A DNA stretch of 64,000 nucleotides from contig NW_024755046.1 in NCBI RefSeq assembly GCF_018991925.1, positions 1 through 64,000 on the forward strand. Reading direction: 5' to 3'. Positions 22,906 to 32,861 of the stretch are shown in pieces. Source of the stretch: Homarus americanus. Lineage: Eukaryota; Arthropoda; Malacostraca; Decapoda; Nephropidae. Within the stretch, counting starts at the first letter, position 1, and each line of letters opens with the position of its first letter. The position numbers and the translations under genes are program-made. A model generated the notes under the pieces. That model did no database searches. It was not told the DNA's origin and was given only the letters and a program-made list of their open reading frames with translations.

Positions 22906-23385
22906 GAATACTTCATTTTTTCCGACTCCTAACCACATATATCCGCATTCTCTTACAAAAACGTCAATAAATCCTTCAGCAAAAAAAATCCACATTCTAC
23001 CCAAAAAAACACTTCAACAAATCCCATATCAAAATCCACATTCATCACTCACGAACACATCAACAAATCCGGATTCTCACAAAAACACCAAAAAAAAAAA
23101 ACACGCTTGGATAACGACTTCATAAAAAGTTAAATTACCTTCCGGGTCTTCCGTCGCTTATAAGAACTAACAAGGTCATTAACTCAAGGACCTAGTTAAG
23201 TAATTAGGTCATAAAATGGTTGTTTGTGTTTTTATTGAGATGTAAATAAATCGGGTTTAGGTTAGGTTTAGTCTTCTAGGGAAAATAATAATTAATCCCA
23301 ACGTGAGGCTGTTCTAGTGACGCGGGGTGATGTTACCATAGCAACCCTTAGCGACCCTGGCCTAGCAGATGCCGGAGGAGGCTGG
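22906..23385. other. No gene seen; degenerate AAATCC/ACATTC repeats
   Basis: Words like TCAACAAATCC and CCACATTC recur between 22940 and 23080. The rest is unique. Confidence 0.5.
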
Positions 23386-23446
23386 TGGGTGTGGTGGTGG
23401 TGGTGGTGGTGGTGGTGGTGGTGGTTGTGGTGGTGGTGGTGGTGGT
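23386..23446. repeat. (GGT)n microsatellite
   Basis: About 18 units with one TTG interruption. Confidence 0.96.
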
Positions 23447-23629
23447 AGGGAGAGGTCAACACACTAGTTCACTTTAGTTTTCATGGCAATACTTAACCAG
23501 GCCTTCCCACTTGCCCATGAAAGAAGTAATCTATTGCCCATTGCCCAAATTACTTTCCAGAGCACTGACTTACCTATGAGGTCAAGTTCACTATTACCCC
23601 ACAACCAATTAGAAGCTTCACTGTGCCTG

Positions 23630-23875
23630 ATTGGATGAAGTTAGGTTTTCTACGTCATAATAGGCTCTAGAACTGGCTAATCATGGTTCGCCACGTCACA
23701 CAAGGCTTTTAAGAAATGACCAATTAGGGATCCCTACGTCATCCTAAGCTCTAGAAGGGAATCGATCACCATTCGCCACGTCATAACGGGACCCTAAAAC
23801 TGACCAATCATGAGTCCCTACGTCATATACAGCTTTAAAACTGACCAATTGGGGTTCGCCTCGTCATAGTAGGTT
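23630..23875 (+). repeat. ~42-bp tandem repeat containing ERSE-like modules
   Basis: Five to six units, period 41-43 bp. The consensus has TGACCAAT, nine bases, then CNACGTCAT and AGCTCTAGAACTG. Exact CCAAT-like / N9 / CCACG-like spacing occurs at 23677-23695, 23720-23738, 23762-23780, 23804-23822 and 23845-23863. The third has two mismatches in the CCAAT part. CCAAT-N9-CCACG is the endoplasmic reticulum stress element bound by NF-Y with ATF6 or XBP1. The array is about 3.7 kb upstream of the predicted start site. A regulatory role is only inferred. Confidence 0.8.
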
Positions 23876-23995
23876 CATCTTACCCCCATAATCTATTAAT
23901 AAGACAAAACAACAACATACAGCAATTACAACACCATTAACAACAACAATAACAAAATCACACATATAAGGGTTAAACAATGTATGTATGGTAAG

Positions 23996-24382
23996 GCGAC
24001 ATCATTCCCTCCCTCGCTACCTCCCTCACTCCCCTCCCTCCCTCCCTCACTCCCCTCCCCCCCTCCCTCACTCCCCCTCCCTCCTCCCTCACTCCCTCCC
24101 CTCCCCTCCTCCCTCCCTCACTCCCCTCCCTCCTCCTCCCTCTCCTCCTCCCCTCCCTCCCCTCCCCTCCCTCCCTCCTCTCCTCCCTCCTCCCTCCTCC
24201 CTCCCTCCCTCCCTCCCTCCTCCCTCCCTCCCCTCCTCCCCTCCCCTCCCCTCCCCTCCCTCCCTCTCCTCCCTCCCCTCCTCCTCCCTCCTCCTCCCTC
24301 CCCCTCCCTCCCTCCCCTCCTCCCTCCTCCCTCCCTCCCTCCCTCCCCTCCCTCCTCTCCTCCCTCACTCCCTCCCTCAAAA
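23996..24382 (-). repeat. C-rich pyrimidine minisatellite (CCCTCCCTC)
   Basis: Irregular CCTCC/CTCCC/ACTCC units, C on the + strand and G on the - strand; quadruplex-capable on the minus strand. Confidence 0.94.
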
Positions 24383-24409
24383 ACACACATCACCATTATC
24401 ATCTTCCTA

Positions 24410-26432
24410 ATCCGTCAGTGTAAGTCGTCAGAGGAGAGTGCGTCACGTCAGTGTAAGTCGTCAGAGTAGAGTGCGTCAGTGTAAGTCGTCAGAGTAGAGT
24501 GCGTCAGTGTAAGTCGTCAGAGTAAGAGTGCGTCAGTGTAAGTCGTCAAGAGTAGAGTGCGTCAGTGTAAGTCGTCCAGAGTAGAGTGTAGTGTAAGTCG
24601 TCAGAGTAGAGTGCGCCAGTGTAAGTCGTCAGGTAGAGTGCGTCAGTGTAAGTCGTAGAGTGCGTCAGTGTAAGTCGTCAGAGTAGAGTGCGTCAGTGTA
24701 AGTCGTCAGAGTCGTCAGTAAGAGTGCGTCAGTGTAAGTCGTCAGAGTAGAGTGCGTCAGTGTAAGTCGTCAGTAGAGTGCGTCAGTGTAAGTCGTCAGA
24801 GGCGTCAGTGTAAGTCGTCAGAGTAGAGTAGAGTGCGTCAGTGTAAGTCGTCAGAGGAGTAGAGTGCGTCAGTGTAAGTCGTCAGAGTAGAGAGTGCGTC
24901 AGTGAGTAGAAGTGCGTCAGTGTAAGTCGTCATAGAGTGCGTCAGTGTAAGTCGTCAGAGTAGAGTGCGTCAGTGTAAGTCGTCAGAGTAGAGTGCGTCA
25001 GTGTAAGTCGTCCAGAGTACGTCAGTGTAAGTCGTCAGAGTAGAGTGCGTCAGTGTAAGTCGTCAGAGTAGAGTGCGTCAGTGTAAGTCGTCAGTAGAGT
25101 CGTCAGAGTAGAGTGCGTCAGTGTAAGTCGTCAGAGTAGAGTGCGTCAGTGTAAGTCGTTAGAGGAGAGTGCGTCAGTGTAAGTCGTCAGAGGGTAGAGT
25201 GCGTCAGTGTAAGTCGTCAGAGTAGAGTGCGTCAGCGTAAGTCGTCAGAGGAGTAGAGTGCGTCAGCGTCAGTCGTCAGTGTAAGTCATCAGAGAGAAGT
25301 CGTCAGAGTAGAGTGCGTCAGTGTAAGTCGTCAGAGTAGAGTGCGTCAGTGTAAGTCGTCAGAGTAGAGTGCGTCAGTCAGCGTCAGAGTACGTCAGTGT
25401 AAGTCGTCAGAGTAGAGTGCGTCAGTGTAAGTCGTCAGAGTAGAGTGCGTCAGTGTAAGTCGTCAGCAGAGTAGAGCGTCAGTGAAGTCGTCAGAGTAGA
25501 GTGTGTCGTGTAAGTCGTCAGAGGGTAGAGTGCGAAGTCGTCAGAGGTAGAGTGCGTCAGTGTAAGTCGTCAGAGGGTAGAAGTGCGTCAGTGTAAGTCG
25601 TCAGTAGCGTCAGTGTAAGTCGTCAGAGGGTAGAGTGCGTCAGTGTAAGTCAGCAAGTCAGTAGAGTGCGTCAGTGTAAGTCGTCAGAGTAGAGTGCGTC
25701 AGTGTGGTCAGAGTAGAGTGCGTCAGTGTAAGTCGTCAGAGTAGAGTGCGTCAGTGTAAGTCGTCAGAGTAGAGTGCGTCAGTGTAAGTCGTCAGAGTAG
25801 TGCGTCAGTGTAAGTCGTAGAGAGTGCGTCAGTGTAAGTCGTCAGAGTAGAGTGCGTCAGTGTAAGTCGTCAGCAGAGTAGAGTGCGTCAGTGTAAGTCG
25901 TCAGAGTAGAGTGTCAGTGTAAGGTCAGTAGTAGTGTAAGTCGTCAGAGGAGTAGAGTGCGTCAGTGTAAGTCGTCAGAGGAGTAGAAGTCGTCAGTAGA
26001 GTGCGTCAGTGTAAGTCGTCAGAGAGTGCGTCAGTGTAAGTCGTCAGAGGAGTAGAGTGCGTCAGTGTAAGTCGTCAGAGGAGTAAGTGCGTCAGTGTAA
26101 GTCGTCAGAGTAGTAGAGTGCGTCAGTGTAAGTCGTCAGAGGAGTAGAGTGCGTCAGTGTAAGTCGTCAGAGTAGAGTGCGTCAGTGTAAGTCGTCAGAG
26201 TAGTGCGTCAGTGTAAGTCGTCAGAGTAGAGTGCGTCAGTGTAAGTCGTCAGAGTAGTGCATCAGTGTAAGTCGTCACAGGAGTAGAGTGCGTCAGTGTA
26301 AGTCGTCAGAGTAGAGTGCGTCAGTGTAAGTCGTCAAGTAGAGTGTAGCGTCAAGTCAGAGTAGAGTGCGTCAGTGTAAGTCATCAGAAGGAGTAGAGTG
26401 CGTCAGTGTAAGTCGTCAGAGTAGAGTGTCTC
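24410..26432 (+). repeat. 2-kb, 28-bp minisatellite (GTCAGTGTAAGTCGTCAGAG)
   Basis: About 60-70 units of GTGCGTCAGTGTAAGTCGTC plus AGAGTAGA, with many indels between units. Almost every unit contains GTAAGT, a perfect 5' splice donor hexamer on the strand of the GTPase gene. There are no unique spacers, so this is not a CRISPR array. It ends about 1.1 kb upstream of the predicted transcription start. Confidence 0.96.
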
Positions 26433-26514
26433 AGAGCTCAGACACAATCACCACTTGTCGCAGGTGAGCTCAGGCAGGTAACCAGGTAAAGGTGATATTA
26501 CAGAGCAACAGAGT

Positions 26515-26708
26515 GAGGAGTATTAAGTCGCTATGGTGGAGTAAATCGCTATGAAGTAAATCGCTAAGGTGGATAAATCGCTATAGTGAAGTAAATCGTT
26601 ATGGTGGAGTAAATCGCTTTGAAGTAAATCGCTAAGGTGGATAAATCGCTATAGTGAAGTAAATCGTTATGGTGGAGTAAGTCGTTTTGGTGGAGTAAAT
26701 CGCTATTC
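26515..26708 (+). repeat. ~20-bp units in a ~95-bp higher-order repeat (GTAAATCGCTA)
   Basis: TAAATCGCTATGGTGGAGTA-type units. The block AAATCGCTAAGGTGGATAAA through GTAAATCGTTATGGTGGAG is duplicated. Confidence 0.9.
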
Positions 26709-26919
26709 ACATTATACACCAATATCATCGTAGACAACCATACTACGAGGTGGTCAAGTTACTCCCCATCCTCCACTCCCCTTCCCACTCCTCCACTCCA
26801 CTCCACTCCACTCCTACATCCTCCCCCCCCCACCACCGTCTTCACCACAACAAACTTCAAATGACCACAACACAACAAAATACAGGTGGAAACAACAAAT
26901 TACTGACCACACCTTAGAT

Positions 26920-26992
26920 AATGTTGTAATGCATCCATACACCAAGTTTAGGTCCAATCCATTCACAATTGTTTGAGTTATTGCCTTCTTGG
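26920..26992. repeat. Possible second copy of the CCAAGTTT dispersed element
   Basis: Contains CATACACCAAGTTTAGGTCC and TTGTTTGAGTTATTGCC, in the same order as at 16070-16120. Weak evidence from short words. Confidence 0.4.
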
Positions 26993-27203
26993 TGTTCTGT
27001 ACTGGAGGCTGAACAGGTAAGGCAAGCTCTCTGTATTTGGACGGTGAAAGGTGAATGCTTGTCTGGCACAGGTGAGATAAAATACATGTTAAATCCGTCA
27101 CACGCAAGCACACACGCAAGCACACACACAGGTGAGGTGACTCTGCCAACAGGTAATGTAATATTGACTATTTCCACAGGTAATAATTCTTTCACCTTCG
27201 TGC

Positions 27204-27276
27204 TATCCAATCACAGCCAGTCAATCACACTCAATCAATCACAGCCAATCACAATGACCTGCTCTGTGATTGGATA
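27204..27276 (+). promoter_or_regulatory. CCAAT-box cluster with a perfect 13-bp inverted repeat
   Basis: TATCCAATCACAG at 27204-27216 is the exact reverse complement of CTGTGATTGGATA at 27264-27276. A third CCAAT box lies at 27245-27249, with more AATCA words between. The boxes are about 300-360 bp upstream of the predicted start site of the GTPase gene, a plausible position for NF-Y sites. The motifs and the palindrome are seen; activity is inferred. Confidence 0.6.
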
Positions 27277-27402
27277 TACAGCATGTCACGCCAGGTGTGT
27301 GTGTGTGTGTGAGCAGGCTACCCCAGGATGAGTGGGGACAGGGTTGAGGCGTGATGCTGCTGTAGGCTTCAGTAAAGTGAGATATAAGAAGCAATATTAT
27401 CT

Positions 27403-27437
27403 CCCTCCCTCCCTCCCTCCCTCCCTCTCTCCTTCCC
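27403..27437. repeat. (CCCT)n tract
   Basis: CTCCCTCC tetranucleotide run about 140 bp upstream of the TATA box. Confidence 0.9.
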
Positions 27438-27533
27438 TCCATTTTCACCTCCACCATTATCAGTCACCCTCCCTCTTTCACCAACACCATCCTCCTCTCA
27501 CCACCACCACCACCACCGTCGACGCCTCTGGGA

Positions 27534-27600
27534 TATATATAAGGAGCGAGCAGGTCGGTGGGACATCATTCTCCCACACACAGCGGCCGAGACGAGACCT
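27534..27600 (+). promoter_or_regulatory. Core promoter: TATA box, Inr and DPE
   Basis: TATATATAAG lies at 27534-27543. TCATTC at 27566-27571 fits the arthropod initiator TCAKTY, placing +1 at the A, 27568. AGACCT at 27595-27600 fits the downstream promoter element RGWYVT and sits exactly at +28 to +33. The TATAA core starts at about -32. Three elements in correct mutual spacing are unlikely by chance outside a promoter. The nearest downstream gene is the small GTPase, whose ATG is 1.15 kb away on the same strand. Confidence 0.65.
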
Positions 27601-27944
27601 AGAGCTCGTCCCCTCCCTCTCACACACGCCCACCAATCACCTGGGGCACACACACCACCTCTCCCAGCGTCGATAGAAGAGAGAGAAGGAAGATTCTACC
27701 TACATCTACAGTGAGAAACATAGACAATATCTACGTAAAAACTTGTATTTTTACGTAGGAAGAAAAAAAAAAGGAAAAAGTTTTATTCTAATTCTAAGTG
27801 TATTTTGTGACTACTGGGGAAAGTTGTTTAGAAAGTTTTGAGAGACATTTTCGCTGGTTATTTACCTTGGAAAGTTTGTATCGTTTAAAGACAATGAAGT
27901 GAAACAAGCTGATGAGATAAACTGTGGTTATACGTAGGTGATAG

Positions 27945-28090
27945 TTTACAGCGAGACAGTGAGAGATAACGGCAAGACACAGTTTACAGCGAGACAGTGA
28001 GAGATAACGGCAAGAGACAGTTTACAGAGAGACAGTGAGAGATAACGGCAAGAGACAGTTTACAGCGAGACAGTGAGGAGACAACGGTGA
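27945..28090 (+). repeat. ~38-bp tandem repeat in the leader
   Basis: Four units containing GTTTACAGCGAGACAGTGAG and AGATAACGGCAAGA. Each unit contains GTGAGA or similar, a weak donor-like word. Confidence 0.93.
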
Positions 28091-28334
28091 GACACAATAC
28101 AGAGAGATAGTATGAGACACATTCAGAACAACCAATATCTTTCCCACTACGACGATACAAAACAGTAAATATCTTCCTCTAAAGTCTCTCTCTCATCTCT
28201 CCCTCCACCCCCCCCCCTCTTTCTCTTCCCTCATCTCTACTTTCTTAAACATCAACAAAAACCAATGGAAAGAAAATAAACATTGAGAAAAAAAGAAAAA
28301 ATACGTGACAATATATATTCATTCGTATAAACTA

Positions 28335-28570
28335 CTAGAAAAAAAATAATAAGGTCGTTATATCCACTGGGGAAAAAAACGTAGCCTTAACTCTATACAA
28401 TACTACATCCTGGGAAAAAAAATAAAGTCGTCATATCCACTAGGAAAAACAACCTAAAAAAGACTACAATACCACATCCTGGGAAAAAAAATAAAGTCGT
28501 TATATCCACTAGGAAAAACAACCTAAAAAAGATTACTATACCACATCCTGGGAAAAAAAAACCCACATCC
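28335..28570 (+). repeat. ~65-75-bp tandem repeat, about three copies
   Basis: Shared blocks are ACATCCTGGGAAAAAAA, AAAGTCGTTATATCCACTAG and AAACAACCTAAAAAAGA. The array ends about 150 bp before the coding start. Confidence 0.92.
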
Positions 28571-28718
28571 ATACCACTAAATACAACCACAAACCAATGA
28601 AAATGAACCTTAACAAAACCACATACCACCAATAGAACCCAACCCCTTAACCCGCCCTTGGGAAACACCACCACTTAACCAAACAGAAGAGGAACCAGGA
28701 CGGCCCTACGGTAGAACC

Positions 28719-28860
28719 ATGAAGGAGAACAAACTGGTGGTTCTTGGTGCTGGGGGTGTGGGCAAGACCTCGTTGGTTCTACAGTTCCTACAAGGGTTCT
28801 TCTCGCCGACCTACAAACCCACTGTAGAAGATTGCTACAGTCACACACTACAGCTACCAA
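28719..28860 (+). CDS. Ras-family small GTPase, coding exon 1 (residues 1-47 plus one base)
   Basis: Encodes the N-terminus with no extension, so residue numbers match H-Ras. G1/P-loop GAGGVGKT is at 10-17 with Gly12 and Lys16 present. Switch I is Y32-K-P-T35-V-E-D-C-Y40 with the Mg-sensing Thr35. These residues bind GTP and form the effector face. The start is the first in-frame ATG after an in-frame stop at 28611, with A at -3. The exon ends at CTACCAA before the donor GTGAGT, in phase 1. The start of the protein looks Rap/Ras-like, whereas exon 2 looks DIRAS/RASD-like. The ORF reads on for 51 codons into the intron, but loses Ras similarity exactly at the donor. Confidence 0.93.
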
Positions 28861-29403
28861 GTGAGTGCAATTATGTAGATTATTGCATGTTGGGTATACT
28901 TCTGAAATGTATGTTATGGGGTAAATATATCGCGTATACTCATCAAATATATGCTATGATATATATTCTACGAAATATACGATATATACTACTTATATCA
29001 GCCCAACTACCCTAAGCATATACAATTATACCCCCTTAAATTATGGTAAATACTCTCCCGTAAGTTATTGAAATATACCAGGTATATTTATATGTCCTCT
29101 CTTGCGGGTATACCACTATATGTACGTTATATTATATTTTGTTATATTAGACAAAGGTAAGTAATGGTATTTATAAGTTACCAAAATATTATCTTGAAAT
29201 TACTAAAAAAAATAAATAAATGGTTAGAATTTATTTTTTTTTAATTACCAAAATGGACGCTTGTCGGCCATTTTGAATCGGCATGAAAAAAAAAATTCGG
29301 AGTTGAATTATGGAAGTTAATCTAAGTTGGTGTGATTAATTAAACTCTCTTTCTCTCTTTATCTTTCTTTTATTTTCGTGATCAATCTTTCTTTATATCA
29401 CGC

Positions 29404-29407
<4 letters not shown>
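28861..29407. other. AT-rich intronic stretch
   Basis: AATATACG and ATATAC words recur to about 29130; otherwise unique. Confidence 0.5.

Positions 29408-29460
<53 letters not shown>
29408..29460. repeat. (TC)n microsatellite
   Basis: Uninterrupted run. Confidence 0.97.
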
Positions 29461-29462
<2 letters not shown>

Positions 29463-29688
29463 CCCTCCCCTACCCTCTCTCTTCTCATCAAAAATACCCA
29501 CAAGAAAATACCCCCCAAAAAATACCTGGGTTTAAGGTATCCAACGACGGTACCTTAAACCCTGCGGTATTTAAGGGGTTTAGGGCAGCGTTTGGAGACT
29601 TGGTTCGTTCCTAAACCTTAAACTTAGCCGTAAGATTAGGTAGAGTACATGTATACAGTCATACGTAATATACACACATAGGGAGCAT

Positions 29689-29789
29689 CATACATACATA
29701 CATACACACATACATACATACACACAATTACATATACATACATACATATATAAATACATACACACACATACATACATACATACATACAT
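29689..29789. repeat. (ATAC)n/(ACAC) tetranucleotide repeat
   Basis: CATA units with CACA and TATA interruptions. Confidence 0.95.
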
Positions 29790-30555
29790 GAAACTCATTT
29801 TGGCGAAGATTCTGATGGATGTTCGCGTCCAATTAGCGAATTAATTTGGCGAGAAACTTTTTTTTGGGGGGGCGGGTTTCAAGTTGGCGGCTCTAATTCT
29901 TTTCTACCTACTTAACGCGACAAAGAAACTGAAAAAATATGATTACATTTTTTTGTTTCATTTTAAATCTGTAAAAAAATTTATACTCTTATTTAATGTT
30001 TGTTTGTTTGTTTGTGTTGTTGTTTGTGTTTGTTTGTTGTTTGTCACCATTTCCTCAATACGTGACTCATAAAATACAAATTACTCAACAAAATCCCAAA
30101 ACAAGGAAACATAAACAGCAAACAACAACAAAAACTAAAGTAAATAAGAATAAACTTCAAAACAACAAAAGAATAAAGATGAAAAAAAAACAAAATAAAA
30201 TAAAAATGGTAACCCAATATAATAATAATAAGACTCGAGTTGCCATTTAATATTTTTCTTTCCCTTTAATTTAACTCTGGGTCAGTATATCATTTTGTAA
30301 TGTTATTCTTTTAATTTTACTTCAAGACGGTAAGAAACGAGTTTAGAACGTGGTTGATACTAAACTAGACAAGCCTTGTTTTACTCATTTGTGTAGTTAG
30401 GTTAGGTATTTTCAGTCTAGGATCGAACGAGTGACTCTCAGGAATAGAAGTGAGTTTTGTTTCCATTCAACCACATCATTCTTTAATTTTAACTAAATTA
30501 CTAAAGATATTTTAGAATTACCTGAATTGATATTTTATGTTTTTTCTCCCGATTT
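29790..30555. other. AT-rich intronic stretch, no feature
   Basis: (GTTT)n at 30000-30042 and A-rich sequence at 30100-30210. No gene recognised. Confidence 0.5.
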
Positions 30556-30825
30556 TTGTAAACATCAATAGAAAAAAACACCAGAGTTGCCAATTCATGT
30601 TTTTTTCCCAATTTTATTTTACATCAATACGAAAAATCAACAAAAAAAAACACCAGAGTTGCCAATTATGTTTTTTTCCAATTTTATTTTACACCAATAC
30701 AAAAAAAAAACACCAAAGTTGCCAAATCATGTTTTTTTTCCCAATTTTATTTTACACCAATACGAAAAATCAACAAAAAAAACACCAGAGTTGCCAATTA
30801 TGTTTTTTTTTAATATTCCATTATA
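30556..30825 (+). repeat. ~65-bp tandem repeat, four to five copies
   Basis: Units combine CACCAGAGTTGCCAATTATG, a T run, CCAATTTTATTTTACACCAA and ACGAAAAATCAAC. Some units lack the AAAAATCAAC part. Confidence 0.93.
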
Positions 30826-30927
30826 AAGACCAGCGTAAAAATATCACCTCACAGCGTAGGGAATAAAAGCGTCAACTCTTTCACCCGGGTTTTCCTCTTT
30901 GGTCTGACATCAAACAGTTTCCTTTTA

Positions 30928-30986
30928 GTAAGCTGGAGAATTAATTGGCCCATTTGACAAGTAAGCTGGAGAATTAATTGGCCCAT
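30928..30986 (+). repeat. ~33-bp duplication
   Basis: AAGCTGGAGAATTAATTGGC is present twice, starting near 30930 and 30963. Confidence 0.9.
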
Positions 30987-31034
30987 CGACAAACGTTACA
31001 AAAAGGCTGGCTTGAAATGTTCTGGCAGTTTGAG

Positions 31035-31260
31035 AGGTGGGGTGTGTGTGGGGGTGGGGGTGGGGAGGTGTGTGGGGGTGTGGGGTGGGGGAGGTGTGGG
31101 GTAAAAGTGGGGGGAGGTGTGGGGGTGGGGGTGGAGAGAAGATGTGAGGATATAGAAACGTGGAGGTGTGGGGGAGAAGAGAGGTGGGGAGGAAGAGAAA
31201 GGTAGGGGAGGGAAGAGAAAGGTTGGGGAGGAAGAGAAAGGGGGAAGTGTGAGAATATGA
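31035..31260 (+). repeat. G-rich GGGGTGTGGGGTGG tract
   Basis: Irregular, guanine on the + strand, then GGGAGGAAGAGAAAGG units from 31185 to 31250. Confidence 0.88.
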
Positions 31261-31298
31261 TGGACAAGAGAGAAAGGAGGAGGAGTGGAGAGAAGGTT

Positions 31299-31300
<2 letters not shown>

Positions 31301-31331
<31 letters not shown>
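31301..31331. repeat. (GT)n microsatellite
   Basis: Uninterrupted run. Confidence 0.96.
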
Positions 31332-31332
<1 letters not shown>

Positions 31333-31344
31333 CTACTTATACGT

Positions 31345-31517
31345 ATAATAATGGTTGTCCCTCATGTAACGAGGATGGCCGGCCCAAGGGCCACCTAGAC
31401 GTGAATTTGTTTAAGGGGTAGAAGCTGTCGCCAACACAACAACCACATCATGAAGCTGTCGCCAACACAACAACCACAACCTGAGTTAACGAGCTGCATG
31501 ACCCAATGTCAAGGAAT
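31345..31517 (-). mobile_element. Retroelement-like copy B (two internal units), reverse strand
   Basis: Reverse complement of the family at 18112-19200. It has a short ATT tail (AATAATGG on +), GATGGCCGGCCCAAGG, CCACCTAGACGTGAATTTG, two copies of GAAGCTGTCGCCAACACAAC, then GAGTTAACGAGCTGC and ATGTCAAGGAAT. The sequence up to about 31735 may belong to the same insertion, but copy A lacks it, so the upstream limit is unknown. Confidence 0.78.
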
Positions 31518-31739
31518 AGTCCGAGAAGACCGGACAACTCGCCAACTGCACTGGCTAACCATTACCCCGGAACACGATCCACAAATCGATTAACATCCAG
31601 GTCCCCAATTACTGCTGGGTAGACAGAGGCAAATGGCGTAAAGAAACTTGTACACACACACAAACCTACGGTACAAGGCAGCCACATTTCACTACCATCG
31701 CTCTTTAACTTGGTGTAAATATTATAGCTGTAGCAGTCA

Positions 31740-31740
31740 A

Positions 31741-31813
<73 letters not shown>

Positions 31814-31864
31814 GTATTAAAGGCAATACCTGCATGGAAAAGTGTGTGTGTATAAATTTGCATG

Positions 31865-31897
<33 letters not shown>

Positions 31898-31925
31898 GAA
31901 GTGGATCCAACTCGTTAACAGGTGT

Positions 31926-31969
<44 letters not shown>
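31740..31969. repeat. Microsatellite cluster: (ATT)n, (ATGT)n, (GA)n
   Basis: (ATT) 31740-31813, (TATG) 31862-31894, (GA) 31930-31969. Confidence 0.97.
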
Positions 31970-31970
<1 letters not shown>

Positions 31971-32042
31971 GCACACCCACACAGCTGAATTAAATAACAT
32001 TAACATATCCAGTGAAATTAATTGCAAACTGGAGCATGATAC

Positions 32043-32168
32043 AACCATTTCCCCCCTTCCCTCACCCCTCCCCCTTCCTTCCCCCCTTCCCTCACCCCTC
32101 CCCCTTCCTTCCCCCCTTCCCTCACCCCTCCCCCCTTCTCCCCCTTCCTTCATCCCTCCCTCCCTCCC
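32043..32168 (-). repeat. ~38-bp C-rich minisatellite
   Basis: CCCCCCTTCCCTCACCCCTC plus CCCCTTCCTT, three to four units. Confidence 0.94.
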
Positions 32169-32169
32169 A

Positions 32170-32490
32170 CTCCTTTTACGTGTCCAAAACCCGTGTCACC
32201 CGTGCCTTGGGACATCACCCGTGTCTTGTGCGATATGCGTGTCCAACAGCGTAACTGTTATTGGGATTAGTTTGCTCACGTAGCCTTCCCCATGTCCAAA
32301 ACACGTTTCTCAATGTGATAACTACTTTCTATGTCCAAAACACGTGTCCAAATGGCATAAACCCATCAAATGTCCAATCAAGTACACCCAGCCATCCCTC
32401 CTATGTCCAATACACGTGTCCAAATGGCATATCAACCGGAGATATAGATCGATGAGGCGTCACCCTTGTCCAATACACGTGTCCTAAAGG
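32170..32490 (+). repeat. Degenerate TGTCCAAAACACGTGTCC repeat
   Basis: About eight occurrences of TGTCCAA(A/T)ACACGTGTCC or part of it, at 20-60 bp intervals. Several contain the palindromic E-box CACGTG. Confidence 0.8.
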
Positions 32491-32861
32491 CAACAGACCT
32501 TCCCCTCCCACAATTAGATTACCATCACCTTCGTCCATACGTGAGAGAGGTGAAAACTCCCCCTCTCTCTCTCTCTCTCTCTCTCACCATGACAGATTCT
32601 CTCTCTGTGTGAAGTGGGTCGAGTGTGTCACATGTTTGAACCTCTAGTCACATGTTCTATCACTTTGTTCAACACGAGAGTCACATGTTTGAACGCATCT
32701 TGTACAGGTTGTGAACACGTGTGCTGAACTAATCTGTTTAATATGTCGAGTTGAATGTCGCCGTCTTTACACTCCCTTCTCTCTCCCTTACACCTCCTCT
32801 CCCTTATATCCTCCCTCCCTTGCTACACTCTCCCTACACCTGTGGCCTCACACCTTCCTCC

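Larger units (their letters stand above)
27568..28718 (+). other. Predicted 5' leader of the GTPase gene
   Basis: This stretch runs from the predicted start site to the ATG. It has several short upstream frames (ATG at about 27894, 27912, 28104, 28264 and 28597), all ending within 20 codons, so either translation is repressed or part of the leader is an intron. Possible donors (CAGTGAGA-type) exist, but no acceptor is clearly better than others, so I leave it unspliced. Confidence 0.4.

Noticed and set aside
24410..26432. CRISPR-like regular direct repeats
   Set aside because: There are no unique spacers and the host is eukaryotic; it is an irregular minisatellite.
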